NCBI GenBank assembly: GCA_041751995.1 | Contig: JBGSHY010000032.1 | Location: 1 to 64,000, forward strand | From: JANMEX01 sp041751995 | Lineage (GTDB): Bacteria > Pseudomonadota > Alphaproteobacteria > Rhizobiales > Rhizobiaceae | Direction: 5' to 3' | Length of the DNA stretch: 64,000 bases | Shown here: positions 17,616 through 27,519 of the stretch, in pieces | Position numbering within the stretch: the first letter of the stretch is position 1 | Layout of the letters: the number at the start of each line of letters is the position of its first letter | Notes under the pieces: generated by a model | What the model saw: the letters and a program-made list of their open reading frames with translations, nothing else | What the model was told of the DNA's origin: nothing | Database searches by the model: none | Made by a program: the position numbers and the translations under genes

Positions 17616-19814
17616 TTGGCAGGTCGCGGCAAACAGCGCATTGAACCGGAATTCGAAGGCGCGCCAAAACGCAGCCGCGGTCAGGGCATGAGCGTCACCG
17701 AAGATGACCGCGCCGCGCGGCCGCGAAAGAATACGCAAAGCCGCAAATCCTCCAAGGCGCGCGGATCACGTCAGCGCGGGCGTCGCCGGACCGGATTTGG
17801 CCGCCTGTTCTATTGGATGTTCGTGCTTTCGATCTGGGGCGTGGTTGGCGTTGCCGGCATTGTCGGCTATTTCGGCGCCAAGATGCCAAGCGCCAACACT
17901 TGGGCAATCCCCGACCGCGCACCGAACGTCAAGATTGTTGCCGCCGACGGATCGCTGCTGGCCAACCGCGGCGTCAACGGCGGCGAGGCGATGGGCTTGC
18001 GCGACATGTCGCCCTATATCCCGCAAGCCGTCGTCGCCATCGAGGACCGCCGCTTCTACAGCCATTTCGGCTTTGATCCGGTTGGCTTTGCCCGCGCTAT
18101 GGGCCGCAACGTCATGGCGGGCCGGATGGTCCAGGGCGGCTCGACGCTGACCCAGCAGCTGGCCAAAAACCTGTTCCTATCGCCCGACCGCACATTGGAG
18201 CGCAAAGTCCAGGAAGTGCTGCTCGCCCTTTGGCTGGAGCACAAATATTCCAAAGACCAGATTCTGGAAATGTATCTGAACCGGGTCTATTTCGGCTCCG
18301 GCGCTTACGGCGTCGAAGCGGCCTCCCGCCGCTATTTTGGCAAGAGCGCCCGCGATGTCGGCCTGACCGAAGCGGCAACCATAGCCGCTGTTTTGAAAGC
18401 GCCAACCACCTATTCGCCGGCCCGCGATCCGGAAGCCGCCAACAAGCGCGCCCGGCTGGTGCTCGCCGCCATGCGCGATCAGGGCATGATCGGCGACAAG
18501 GAGCTGAGCTCCGCAGAATCCAGACCCGTCACAAAAGCCGCTGCCTACTGGAACGGCTCCGGGCAATTCGTTGCCGACCGCATCATGACCGAACTCAAGC
18601 CCTTGATCGGCAATATCAAATCCGACGTTATCGTCGACACGACCATTGATGCGGACCTGCAGGCGCTGGCTGAAAAGGCGGTTGAAGGTCAGATCGCCAA
18701 AAGCGGCAAGAAACTCTCCGTCAGCCAGGGTGCAATGGTTTCGATCGATACGACCGGGGCGGTCAAAGCCTATGTCGGCGGGGTCGACTATGCGGCCAGC
18801 CAGTATGACCGCGCAGGCACTGCCGAGCGCCAGCCCGGCTCAACCTTCAAACCCTTCGTCTATCTTGCAGCGTTGGAAATGGGCCGCACTCCAGACTCCA
18901 CACGCAACGATGCGCCGGTGAAAATCGGCAAGTGGAAACCGGAAAACTACGAAGGCAAATACTACGGGCAGGTCAGCCTCACCACCGCGCTTTCCAAGTC
19001 GCTGAATTCGGTCGCCGCCCAACTGGTCATGGAGACCGGACCCGACGCGGTCATTGAAACCGCCTCGCGCCTCGGCATCCGCTCGAAGCTCGAATCCAAT
19101 CTCGCCCTGTCACTTGGCACTTCAGACGTCACGTTGCTCGAACTGACCGGCGCCTACTCGGTCTTCTCCAATGGCGGCAACCATGCGAACATCCATCTGA
19201 TCAAGCGTGTCACTGACCTTGACGGCAAGGTGCTGTTTGAAAATACCCATGATGATGCCCCGCGCATTGTATCGCCCGAAGCCGTTGCCATGATGAACTA
19301 CATGCTTCAGCGCACGCTGTCGGAAGGCACCGCAAAGAAGGCGGATTTTGGCTGGCCGGCTGCCGGAAAGACGGGCACCTCGCAGTCTTTCCGCGATGCC
19401 TGGTTCATCGGCTACACCGCGCAGCTGACGACAGGCGTCTGGTTCGGAAATGACGACAACACGCCGACCAAAAAGGTCACCGGCGGCTCACTGCCTGCGT
19501 TGGCATGGAAGGAATTCATGACCGCCGCGCATGAAGGCCTCCCCGTGGCCGAACTGCCCGGCCGCTGGCAGCCATCTGTGCCGGAGCCAGACGTGGCGCC
19601 GATACCGATGGCGGAAGTCGGACAGGCTGAAAATGCCCCGCGCCACGACCCCGTTGCCGAACTGATCGCCGACCCGGACATGCCCGCCTTCAAACCGTCA
19701 AAAGAATCGACCGGTTCCACCAAACGCCCGATCCCGCCCGCCAATGTCGGGCCATCGAAAAAGAAAAAGGCCTCCGAACCGAAAACTGTCCTCGACATCA
19801 TTCTTGGCCAGTAG
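17616..19814 (+). CDS. Class A penicillin-binding protein (PBP1A family)
   Basis: A 732-residue bifunctional peptidoglycan synthase. A basic cytoplasmic tail (residues 1-60, rich in Arg and Lys) precedes one membrane helix at about 64-88. The glycosyltransferase domain carries the catalytic Glu in AIEDRRFYSH (residues 141-150) and GGSTLTQQLAKN. The transpeptidase domain has STFK (Ser409), SLN (about 462) and KTGTS. The C-terminal 90 residues are Pro/Lys-rich and probably disordered. The chosen start is TTG at 17616 with AAGGTGG just upstream; ATG 17688 is the alternative and would remove 24 basic residues. The 118-bp gap before it should hold its promoter. Confidence 0.93.
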   Translation: MAGRGKQRIEPEFEGAPKRSRGQGMSVTEDDRAARPRKNTQSRKSSKARGSRQRGRRRTGFGRLFYWMFVLSIWGVVGVAGIVGYFGAKMPSANTWAIPDRAPNVKIVAADGSLLANRGVNGGEAMGLRDMSPYIPQAVVAIEDRRFYSHFGFDPVGFARAMGRNVMAGRMVQGGSTLTQQLAKNLFLSPDRTLERKVQEVLLALWLEHKYSKDQILEMYLNRVYFGSGAYGVEAASRRYFGKSARDVGLTEAATIAAVLKAPTTYSPARDPEAANKRARLVLAAMRDQGMIGDKELSSAESRPVTKAAAYWNGSGQFVADRIMTELKPLIGNIKSDVIVDTTIDADLQALAEKAVEGQIAKSGKKLSVSQGAMVSIDTTGAVKAYVGGVDYAASQYDRAGTAERQPGSTFKPFVYLAALEMGRTPDSTRNDAPVKIGKWKPENYEGKYYGQVSLTTALSKSLNSVAAQLVMETGPDAVIETASRLGIRSKLESNLALSLGTSDVTLLELTGAYSVFSNGGNHANIHLIKRVTDLDGKVLFENTHDDAPRIVSPEAVAMMNYMLQRTLSEGTAKKADFGWPAAGKTGTSQSFRDAWFIGYTAQLTTGVWFGNDDNTPTKKVTGGSLPALAWKEFMTAAHEGLPVAELPGRWQPSVPEPDVAPIPMAEVGQAENAPRHDPVAELIADPDMPAFKPSKESTGSTKRPIPPANVGPSKKKKASEPKTVLDIILGQ

Positions 19815-20005
19815 GAATGCAGCCACCTTTCTGTCTGCCATCGGTGCGTTGACGTCCCGGATTATGCCCGTTTGAAATGATTTTCCGTCAGTGGTCGATC
19901 TGGCGGAACAGGAAACCGCACAGCGTTGATTCTTAGCCAGCCCGTTCCTTACCCAAACCGGTGAATTGCCCGATTTTGCTGCACCAGTTGGAAAAGGATC
20001 ACCCC

Positions 20006-21445
20006 ATGGTGTTTCATGATCAAAAACTTGCGGCATTCCCGGCCTTTTTCAAGGTCGCCGGGCGTGTATCCGTCGTTGTCGGCAATGGCGCGGAGGCTTT
20101 GGCGAAAGCCCGGCTACTAAGCCAGACCGAAACGGAAGTTCGCATTCTCGCAGATGAGCCATCCGGCGCTCTGTCGGCATTCGCCGCCGAACACAGCATG
20201 GAAGTCCGCGCCAGCGCATCAGCTGATGACATTGAAGATGCGGTTCTGGTGTTCGCTGCTTCCGGAAATGCCGAAACAGACCGCCTCGTCGCGGCGCTAT
20301 CGCGGCGCCTTGGCATTCCGGTCAACGCTGTTGACCAGCCGGATTATTGCGATTTTTTTACACCAGCGATCGTCAACCGCGCCCCGGTTACGATCGCCAT
20401 CGGAACAGAGGGCACAGGACCGGTACTTTCACAGCTGATCCGCTCGCAGATCGAGCAGGCGCTGCCGGTTAATTTGGGCCGCACGGCGCTGCTGGCGAGA
20501 ACCTACCGCCACGCCGTCGATGCACTGCTGGAAAAAGGTGCAAGCCGTCGCACGTTCTGGAGAAATTTCTTCACCGGTTCTCCGGCACGCCACGCTGAAA
20601 GCGGCGATCTGTCCCAAGCCCGCCGCGCCGCGACGCGCCTGCTTCGCGCCGGCGGTGTAGATCAGGGACATGTGTCGCTGGTCGGTGCTGGTCCGGGCGC
20701 GGAAGACCTTCTGACCATTCGCGCCCAGCGGCTGCTGATGGAGGCTGACGCCATCGTCTATGACGCGCTCGTTCCCGAAGCCGTCGTCGCCATGGGCCGC
20801 CGCGACGCCGAACGCATCCCGGTCGGCAAACGCAAAGGCTGTCATTCCAAGAGCCAGAAAGAGATAGACGCGCTGCTGGTGTCACTTGGCAAGGAAGGCA
20901 AGCAAGTTGTCCGGCTGAAATCCGGTGACCCGCTGGTGTTTGGCCGCGCGGCGGAAGAGCTGGCGGCGCTGCGCAACGCCGGCATCTCCCACGAAGTCGT
21001 GCCGGGCGTCACTTCGGCCTTTGCCGCCGCTGCAGATTTCGCACTGCCGCTTACCCTGCGTGGCACTGCCTCCTCGCTGGTCTTCACCACCGGCCATGAC
21101 CTCAACGGCAACACGCTTCCTGATTGGGCCAAGTTGGCAATCGGCGGCGCGACGGTTGCTGTCTATATGGGCCGCAGCGTTGCCGTTTCGGTGGCAATCC
21201 GTTTGATGGAGGCAGGTCTTCCTTCAGACACGCCCGTTGCTGCAGTCGAAAACGCCGGACGCACCGACGCGCGCCTGTTTCACGGCACCCTGACCGATCT
21301 GCCGGCGCTTGCCGGCCGCTATGAACTGACCGGCCCTATCATGGTCATCATCGGTGAAGCGGTCGCCGGCGCGGACCTCTCCCGCGCGACACCGCTCGCC
21401 GTCCACGCGTCAGCGAAGACCGAAATCGGGGAATTGACGGCATGA
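20006..21445 (+). CDS. cysG: Siroheme synthase CysG (multifunctional)
   Basis: A 479-residue fusion. The N-terminal half (to about residue 210) is the precorrin-2 dehydrogenase/ferrochelatase with the nucleotide-binding start VSVVVGNGAEALAKARLL. The C-terminal half is uroporphyrinogen-III C-methyltransferase, starting GHVSLVGAGPGAEDLLTIRA, with LKSGDPLVFGRAAEE and the VVPGVTSAF motif. It makes siroheme for the sulfite reductase encoded two genes on. ATG 20006 has AAAAGGA seven bases before it and is preferred over GTG 19961. Its stop overlaps the DUF2849 start (ATGA). The 191-bp gap upstream shows no clear motif. Confidence 0.95.
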   Translation: MVFHDQKLAAFPAFFKVAGRVSVVVGNGAEALAKARLLSQTETEVRILADEPSGALSAFAAEHSMEVRASASADDIEDAVLVFAASGNAETDRLVAALSRRLGIPVNAVDQPDYCDFFTPAIVNRAPVTIAIGTEGTGPVLSQLIRSQIEQALPVNLGRTALLARTYRHAVDALLEKGASRRTFWRNFFTGSPARHAESGDLSQARRAATRLLRAGGVDQGHVSLVGAGPGAEDLLTIRAQRLLMEADAIVYDALVPEAVVAMGRRDAERIPVGKRKGCHSKSQKEIDALLVSLGKEGKQVVRLKSGDPLVFGRAAEELAALRNAGISHEVVPGVTSAFAAAADFALPLTLRGTASSLVFTTGHDLNGNTLPDWAKLAIGGATVAVYMGRSVAVSVAIRLMEAGLPSDTPVAAVENAGRTDARLFHGTLTDLPALAGRYELTGPIMVIIGEAVAGADLSRATPLAVHASAKTEIGELTA

Positions 21446-21732
21446 AAGTCCTGACCGCCAACACGCTCTCCGATGGTATTGCCGTCTGGTATTCCGGTTC
21501 AGATTGGCTGCGGTCGATCAACAATGCGGAAATTGCCGCTGATGCTGATGCCGAAAGCAGGCTGACCACAATCGGCGCACTCGCCTACGCCAACAATGAA
21601 GTGGTCGACGTCAATCTGATCGACATTGTCGTGAAAGACGGCAAGCCGCACCCGACGCGTCTGCGCGAACGCATTCGCGCCGAGGGTCCGACCATCGACT
21701 ATGCCGGCAAAAGCGCGGCCTGGGGTATTTGA
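21442..21732 (+). CDS. DUF2849 domain protein of the sulfite reduction operon
   Basis: A 96-residue soluble protein, MKVLTANTLSDGIAVWYS at its start, matching the DUF2849 family, which is found almost only between cysG and the sulfite reductase gene in alphaproteobacteria. It has no signal peptide, no cysteine and no obvious catalytic motif. Its four-base overlap with cysG and three-base gap to cysI indicate stoichiometric translation with them. A role in assembly or electron delivery to sulfite reductase is only an inference from position. Confidence 0.88.
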   Translation: MKVLTANTLSDGIAVWYSGSDWLRSINNAEIAADADAESRLTTIGALAYANNEVVDVNLIDIVVKDGKPHPTRLRERIRAEGPTIDYAGKSAAWGI

Positions 21733-21735
21733 AGC

Positions 21736-23424
<1,689 letters not shown>

Positions 23425-23434
23425 GATCCCTTCG

Positions 23435-24184
23435 TTGCTCAACACCCTGCCCAAATTGAACGAAGCGGAGCGCGTCAGGGAGCTGGCGGACAGCCTGAAT
23501 CTGCGCTTTGCCGGGGCGGAGGCGCGCGATGTGATCGAATTTGCCGTTCACGAAGGATTCACGGGGCATATTGGCGCGGTGTCGTCATTCGGCGCTGAAT
23601 CGGCTGTGTTGCTGCACCTGATTTCCACCGTCGACACCAAGACGCCGGTGCTGTTTCTTGATACGGGCAAACATTTTGGCGAAACACTCGACTATCGCGG
23701 CCAACTGGTGGATTTCCTCAAACTGGAGGATGTCCGCTTCATCCTGCCGCTTGAAGAAAAACTGGCAACTGGCGATCCCGATGGCGAACTGCACAAGGTT
23801 TCCACCGACCGCTGCTGCGCCATCCGCAAGGTCGAGCCGATGGCCCGCGCCGTCATTCCGTTTGATGCGTGGTTCACGGGGCGCAAGCGCTTTCAAGCAT
23901 CCACTCGCTCGGCGCTGCCGCTTTTTGAAGCCGTCGGCCACCGCATCCGCATCAACCCGCTTGCCGGGTGGTCCGAAGATGACGTAGCCGACTATCAGGA
24001 ACGCCACGCCCTGCCGGAGCATCCGCTGATCCCCTACGGATATTATTCTGTCGGCTGTGCGCCCTGCACCGAGCCATCGCCGCCGGAAGACCAGCGCGGC
24101 GGCCGCTGGAAGGGTCAAGCCAAGGTCGAATGCGGCATTCATCTTGGCGGGCTTGACGCCTCCCTCACCGATTCATCGCTTTAA
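23435..24184 (+). CDS. cysH: Adenylyl-sulfate (APS) reductase CysH
   Basis: A 249-residue thioredoxin-dependent reductase of the PAPS/APS family that makes sulfite from activated sulfate. Cys127-Cys128 (CC in RCCAIRKVEP) and Cys208/Cys211 (CAPC) form the paired motifs that bind a [4Fe-4S] cluster, so this is the APS-reducing type, not the E. coli PAPS type. The catalytic Cys is in VECGIHLG near the C-terminus. SSFGAESAVLLHL is the nucleotide loop. The start is TTG at 23435, 11 bases after the cysI stop; no in-frame ATG gives a complete domain. Confidence 0.93.
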   Translation: MLNTLPKLNEAERVRELADSLNLRFAGAEARDVIEFAVHEGFTGHIGAVSSFGAESAVLLHLISTVDTKTPVLFLDTGKHFGETLDYRGQLVDFLKLEDVRFILPLEEKLATGDPDGELHKVSTDRCCAIRKVEPMARAVIPFDAWFTGRKRFQASTRSALPLFEAVGHRIRINPLAGWSEDDVADYQERHALPEHPLIPYGYYSVGCAPCTEPSPPEDQRGGRWKGQAKVECGIHLGGLDASLTDSSL

Positions 24185-24193
24185 GGAGCGGCC

Positions 24194-24709
24194 ATGACCG
24201 AACAGATTGTAAAACTCTGGAAAGACGGTGCCTTCATCGAAGATGCGTGGCGTCACGCCGAAACGGATAACGGCGAAGGCCATGTTATCCTGCCGCTCGC
24301 CGCTTGGCTTGGCCTCAGCCCGGACCAGCGCAAGGCGGGTTCGAACCGCCTGGGTGTCCTACTGGCGCCCGGCGACAAACTGGACACAATCGTGGCAGAT
24401 CTTGCGCATCTGCCGCTCGTCGCCCTATCGTTTCCGGCTTACAATGACGGCCGTTCACATTCGAAAGCCGCGCTACTCAAGACGCGTCATGGCTTTACGG
24501 GCGAAATACGCGCTGTCGGCGATGTGCTGGTTGACCAGATTCCGCTGTTGCTGCGCAACGGTTTTGACTCGCTGGAGGTCAAGAATCCGGTCGCCGTGAA
24601 GCGCTTGGAGGAAAGCCGCTCGACGGCAGTCAACATCTTCTATCAGCCGGCCGCCAGCCCGTCGGCCAGCGTCGGCAGTTACTCCTGGCGGCGCTTGCCG
24701 GCGGCTTGA
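24194..24709 (+). CDS. DUF934 domain protein of the sulfate reduction operon
   Basis: A 171-residue soluble protein that starts MTEQIVKLWKDGAFIEDAWRH and contains FPAYNDGRSHSKAALLKTRHGFTGEIRAVGDVLVDQIPLLLRNGFD, the conserved core of DUF934. The family is tied by context to cysH/cysI and is often described as probably involved in sulfite reduction, without biochemical proof that I know of. GGAG lies seven bases before the start, in the 9-bp gap after cysH. It closes the cys operon; its last 31 bases are overlapped by the antisense run-on of the DMT transporter frame. Confidence 0.87.
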   Translation: MTEQIVKLWKDGAFIEDAWRHAETDNGEGHVILPLAAWLGLSPDQRKAGSNRLGVLLAPGDKLDTIVADLAHLPLVALSFPAYNDGRSHSKAALLKTRHGFTGEIRAVGDVLVDQIPLLLRNGFDSLEVKNPVAVKRLEESRSTAVNIFYQPAASPSASVGSYSWRRLPAA

Positions 24710-26016
24710 TCTTGCTCAAGGCGCGCCGCGCGAAAAATACATAGACAGATTGCAATATAATAGTTTCTGGACCCATACCGATGCAAATTCATGTCACTGA
24801 CCAGACCGGAACGCGTCACTCGCTGGAAGCCCTGGAGGGCTGGCGTGTCATGGAGGTCATCCGCGACTGGGGCCTCGACATCAAGGCCGAATGCGGCGGC
24901 GCCTGCGCCTGCGCCACCTGCCATGTCTATGTGGCGCCGGATTGGCTGGACAAGCTTCACCCGGCTTCCGACGAAGAACATGACATGCTCGACGGCGCTT
25001 TCCATGTCGAAAGCAATTCGCGCCTGTCCTGCCAGATCCTGATGTCGGACGTGCTTGACGGGCTTGAAGTTACTCTGGCGCCCGGTTCGGAAAATGAAGC
25101 CCGTTCTGTGGCCGCCTGAACTGTTTCCCTTAGGGAACTTTTTGACCACATGTGTCTTCGTCAGCCAGCTTGAACGCATCTCGTCGCGGATCAGCGTCAT
25201 GATGCCTGATGCGGTAACCAGCACGATGCCCGCAATGGTCCAGGCGTCCGGCACTTCGTTGAAGAACACCAGCCCGATGAAAACCGCCCAAATGATCTGG
25301 CTGTAGTTGGCCGGGGCGATCAGGTTTGCGGGCGTTGTCCGCGCTGCTGCCAACAGGGCGACATGGCCAAACCCGGCAAATGTACCGGCAACGGCATATT
25401 TGGCCCATTCGATCCCGGCCGGCATGTGAAATTGTGGGATCATCAAAATGCCGTTGACGACCACCGAGGCAAACAGCACCACGCCGATCAGTGTGATGCG
25501 CCGTTCCGTTTGCCCCAGTTTGCGCAAGAATATGAATGAAGTCGCGCCTATCATTGCTGCAATGATCGCGGTGAGATGGCCAAGCTGGATTTCGCGGAAG
25601 CCCGGGCGCACCACCACCCATACGCCAATCAGTCCAAGGGCCACCGCACTCCAGCGCCAAATGCGCACTTTCTCGTCAAGAAAGAAGATCGACAGAATTG
25701 TCACAAACACCGGTGCGAGGAATATGAGAGCATAGGATTCGGCAAACGGCAGGTGGGTAAACGTGTAGAACGCAAACATGCCCGCCGCGATGCCCGCCAC
25801 GGCCCGCCCGGCCACCAGCCAGGGACGGTTCATCTTGAACATCGCCGACAACGGGTCATGCCGCAGCGTGAATGCGAGCACCGGAGCGAAAGAGAACAAC
25901 GTGATGAAGAACCCGATCTGGAAGACACTTGTTCCCGGCCCGATTGCCTTGATGAAGGAATCGCAGATGCAAAAAAAGAAATAGGCGGCGAGCGCGATGA
26001 GGACACCGGGGTGCAT
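24679..26016 (-). CDS. EamA/DMT family transporter with abnormal antisense C-terminal run-on
   Basis: Residues 1 to about 295 form a ten-helix drug/metabolite transporter with two EamA repeats (LIALAAYFFFCICDSFIKAIGPGTS at the start, GIVLVTASGIMTLIRDE at the end), the family's full length. The frame then continues for about 150 residues exactly antisense to the ferredoxin gene and the end of the DUF934 gene. The tail is not membrane-like and mirrors ferredoxin codons. One extra A in the minus-strand A5 run at 25139-25143 would bring in a TAA at 25130-25132, inside the terminator-like hairpin. I read the real gene as about 25130-26016 with a one-base deletion or sequencing error. Substrate unknown. 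Confidence 0.75.
   Translation of the reverse strand: MHPGVLIALAAYFFFCICDSFIKAIGPGTSVFQIGFFITLFSFAPVLAFTLRHDPLSAMFKMNRPWLVAGRAVAGIAAGMFAFYTFTHLPFAESYALIFLAPVFVTILSIFFLDEKVRIWRWSAVALGLIGVWVVVRPGFREIQLGHLTAIIAAMIGATSFIFLRKLGQTERRITLIGVVLFASVVVNGILMIPQFHMPAGIEWAKYAVAGTFAGFGHVALLAAARTTPANLIAPANYSQIIWAVFIGLVFFNEVPDAWTIAGIVLVTASGIMTLIRDEMRSSWLTKTHVVKKFPKGNSSGGHRTGFIFRTGRQSNFKPVKHVRHQDLAGQARIAFDMESAVEHVMFFVGSRVKLVQPIRRHIDMAGGAGAGAAAFGLDVEAPVADDLHDTPALQGFQRVTRSGLVSDMNLHRYGSRNYYIAICLCIFRAARLEQDQAAGKRRQE
24781..25119 (+). CDS. [2Fe-2S] ferredoxin, adrenodoxin/putidaredoxin type
   Basis: A 112-residue ferredoxin. Cluster ligands are Cys38, Cys44, Cys47 and Cys84 in the C-x5-C-x2-C...C pattern of vertebrate/bacterial-type [2Fe-2S] ferredoxins, with the typical HVYVAPDW and DEEHDMLDGA segments. 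It lies 71 bp after the sulfate operon, with a TATAAT at 24756-24761 that may be its own -10 element, although no good -35 is visible. It could donate electrons to sulfite reductase or to a P450 or cluster-assembly pathway; the sequence does not decide. A short hairpin with TTTTT follows. Confidence 0.92.
   Translation: MQIHVTDQTGTRHSLEALEGWRVMEVIRDWGLDIKAECGGACACATCHVYVAPDWLDKLHPASDEEHDMLDGAFHVESNSRLSCQILMSDVLDGLEVTLAPGSENEARSVAA
25124..25143. terminator. Short terminator-like hairpin after the ferredoxin gene
   Basis: TTCCC pairs with GGGAA around TTA and is followed by TTTTT, five bases after the ferredoxin stop. The stem is only 5 bp, so efficiency is uncertain. The site is where the convergent DMT transporter gene would be expected to end, which matters for interpreting that gene's missing stop. 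Confidence 0.45.
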
Positions 26017-26065
26017 GGAATATTCCAGTTCGGAAGGATGCAGCGCCCGGCTTCAGAAAAGAGAA

Positions 26066-26734
26066 TCAGGCAGATGTGAAACGTATATCTGCACCATCGC
26101 TATGCTCAAGCACATGGCGAATGTTGGGCAGATCATTGGTGTCGATCCAGTTTCGCGCCTCAATCTTGTCCCGGCCATAATGTTCCCACCGCGCAACCAG
26201 CCGCCGGTCAAGTTCTTCCATGGGAACATCAAGCAGCACACTCATGTCAAAAAGCGGACGAAGCGAGGTCCAAGGCGCATAGTCGAGCAAAAGGTAATTG
26301 CCTTCGGCGATCAGGAACTTCGTGTCTGCGCTGACAAGTTCCGCCGCTGCCCTGGACAGTTCCAGCGAACGGTCGAAGTGTGGAATGGCCACATCCGGCT
26401 CGCGGGCTTTCAGGCGCTTCAGCAGCACTGCAAAACCGCTAACGTCAAACGTTGGCGGAGAGCCTTTGCGGCTGCGCAGGCCGAGCGTTTCCAGCACCGC
26501 GTCGTCATAATGAAACCCGTCCATTGGAACGCCCGAAGCCCGCTCGCCTTTCGCGCGCAGTTCGAGCACGATTCGTTCAGCAATCGTGGACTTTCCGGCA
26601 GCAGGCGGACCTGCAACTGCAACAATAAAGCGGTCGTGGCCGATGGCCTTGTTGATGATCAGATCGACAAGACCGGCGATGGTGTCCACCGTCAGCCCAT
26701 CATTTTTAGCTGCGCCGGTTCCTGATGGCATCAA
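26066..26734 (-). CDS. frcK: P-loop sugar/nucleoside kinase family protein of the fructose operon
   Basis: A 222-residue kinase of the uridine kinase/phosphoribulokinase/pantothenate kinase fold. The Walker A motif AGPPAAGKST is at residues 41-50, and SGVPMDGFHYDD follows as the substrate-side motif. By position as fourth gene after the binding protein, permease and ATPase it corresponds to frcK of the Sinorhizobium frcBCAK operon. The phosphate acceptor is not proved by sequence; a sugar is expected. The ATG overlaps the frcA stop by four bases. The gene ends 49 bp from the start of the DMT transporter gene on the same strand. Confidence 0.85.
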   Translation of the reverse strand: MMPSGTGAAKNDGLTVDTIAGLVDLIINKAIGHDRFIVAVAGPPAAGKSTIAERIVLELRAKGERASGVPMDGFHYDDAVLETLGLRSRKGSPPTFDVSGFAVLLKRLKAREPDVAIPHFDRSLELSRAAAELVSADTKFLIAEGNYLLLDYAPWTSLRPLFDMSVLLDVPMEELDRRLVARWEHYGRDKIEARNWIDTNDLPNIRHVLEHSDGADIRFTSA

Positions 26735-27519
26735 GCAGCGTCCATAAGCTCCTTTGGCGGCTCTTTCGCGCCAGTCATCAGCGCCACCGCATCAGACATT
26801 GTGAAATCCTTCGGATTGATGACGCAAAGGCGTTTGCCAAGCCGGTGGATATGGATGCGGTCGCAGACTTCGAACACGTGCGGCATGTTGTGCGAGATCA
26901 GGATAATCGGCATGCCGCGCCGCTTCACGTCGCGGATCAACTCCAGCACGCGGCGCGATTCCTTTACGCCGAGCGCGGCTGTCGGCTCGTCCATGATAAC
27001 CACTTTCGAGCCAAACGCTGCAGCCCGCGCCACGGCGACGCCCTGGCGCTGGCCGCCGGACAGCGTTTCGACCGCCTGGTTGATGTTCTGGATGGTCATC
27101 AAGCCAAGCTCCGACAGCTTGTCCCGGGCGAACTTCTGCATGGCGTTACGATCCACCATCCGGAAGATGGAGCCAAGCGGACCGGGTTTTCGTATTTCGC
27201 GCCCGAGAAACATGTTGTCTGCGATCGATAGGGCAGGCGAGAGGGCAAGGTTCTGGTAGACGGTTTCGATGCCTGCCGCACGGCCATCCTGCGGCGAGCG
27301 GAAATTCACCGGCTTGCCTTCCAGCTTGATCTCGCCATGGTCTGGCGTGACCGCTCCGCACAACGCCTTGATGAGGGTCGATTTGCCAGCCCCGTTGTCG
27401 CCGATGACACCGAGGATTTCGCCGGGATACAGGTCGAAATCCGTGTTGTTGAGCGCCACCACGCTGCCATAGCGCTTGAGCAAGCCACGCGCTTGCAGGA
27501 TGGGTTGTTGCGATGTCAT
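26731..27519 (-). CDS. frcA: Fructose-type ABC transporter ATP-binding protein
   Basis: A 262-residue single-module ABC ATPase of the CUT2 (ribose/fructose) type. Walker A is GDNGAGKST, the signature is LSGGQRQ, and Walker B is VVIMDEPTAAL. Unlike RbsA or XylG of E. coli it has only one nucleotide-binding domain, so two copies must dimerise, as in rhizobial FrcA. The start ATG at 27519 has GGAGGG seven bases upstream and overlaps the frcC stop (ATGA); the upstream ATG at 27540 is less likely. Confidence 0.92.
   Translation of the reverse strand: MTSQQPILQARGLLKRYGSVVALNNTDFDLYPGEILGVIGDNGAGKSTLIKALCGAVTPDHGEIKLEGKPVNFRSPQDGRAAGIETVYQNLALSPALSIADNMFLGREIRKPGPLGSIFRMVDRNAMQKFARDKLSELGLMTIQNINQAVETLSGGQRQGVAVARAAAFGSKVVIMDEPTAALGVKESRRVLELIRDVKRRGMPIILISHNMPHVFEVCDRIHIHRLGKRLCVINPKDFTMSDAVALMTGAKEPPKELMDAA

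Noticed and set aside
24331..24360. Sequence resembling a tRNA T-loop (gggttcgaaccgcc)
   Set aside because: It lies inside the DUF934 coding region and no cloverleaf can be built around it.
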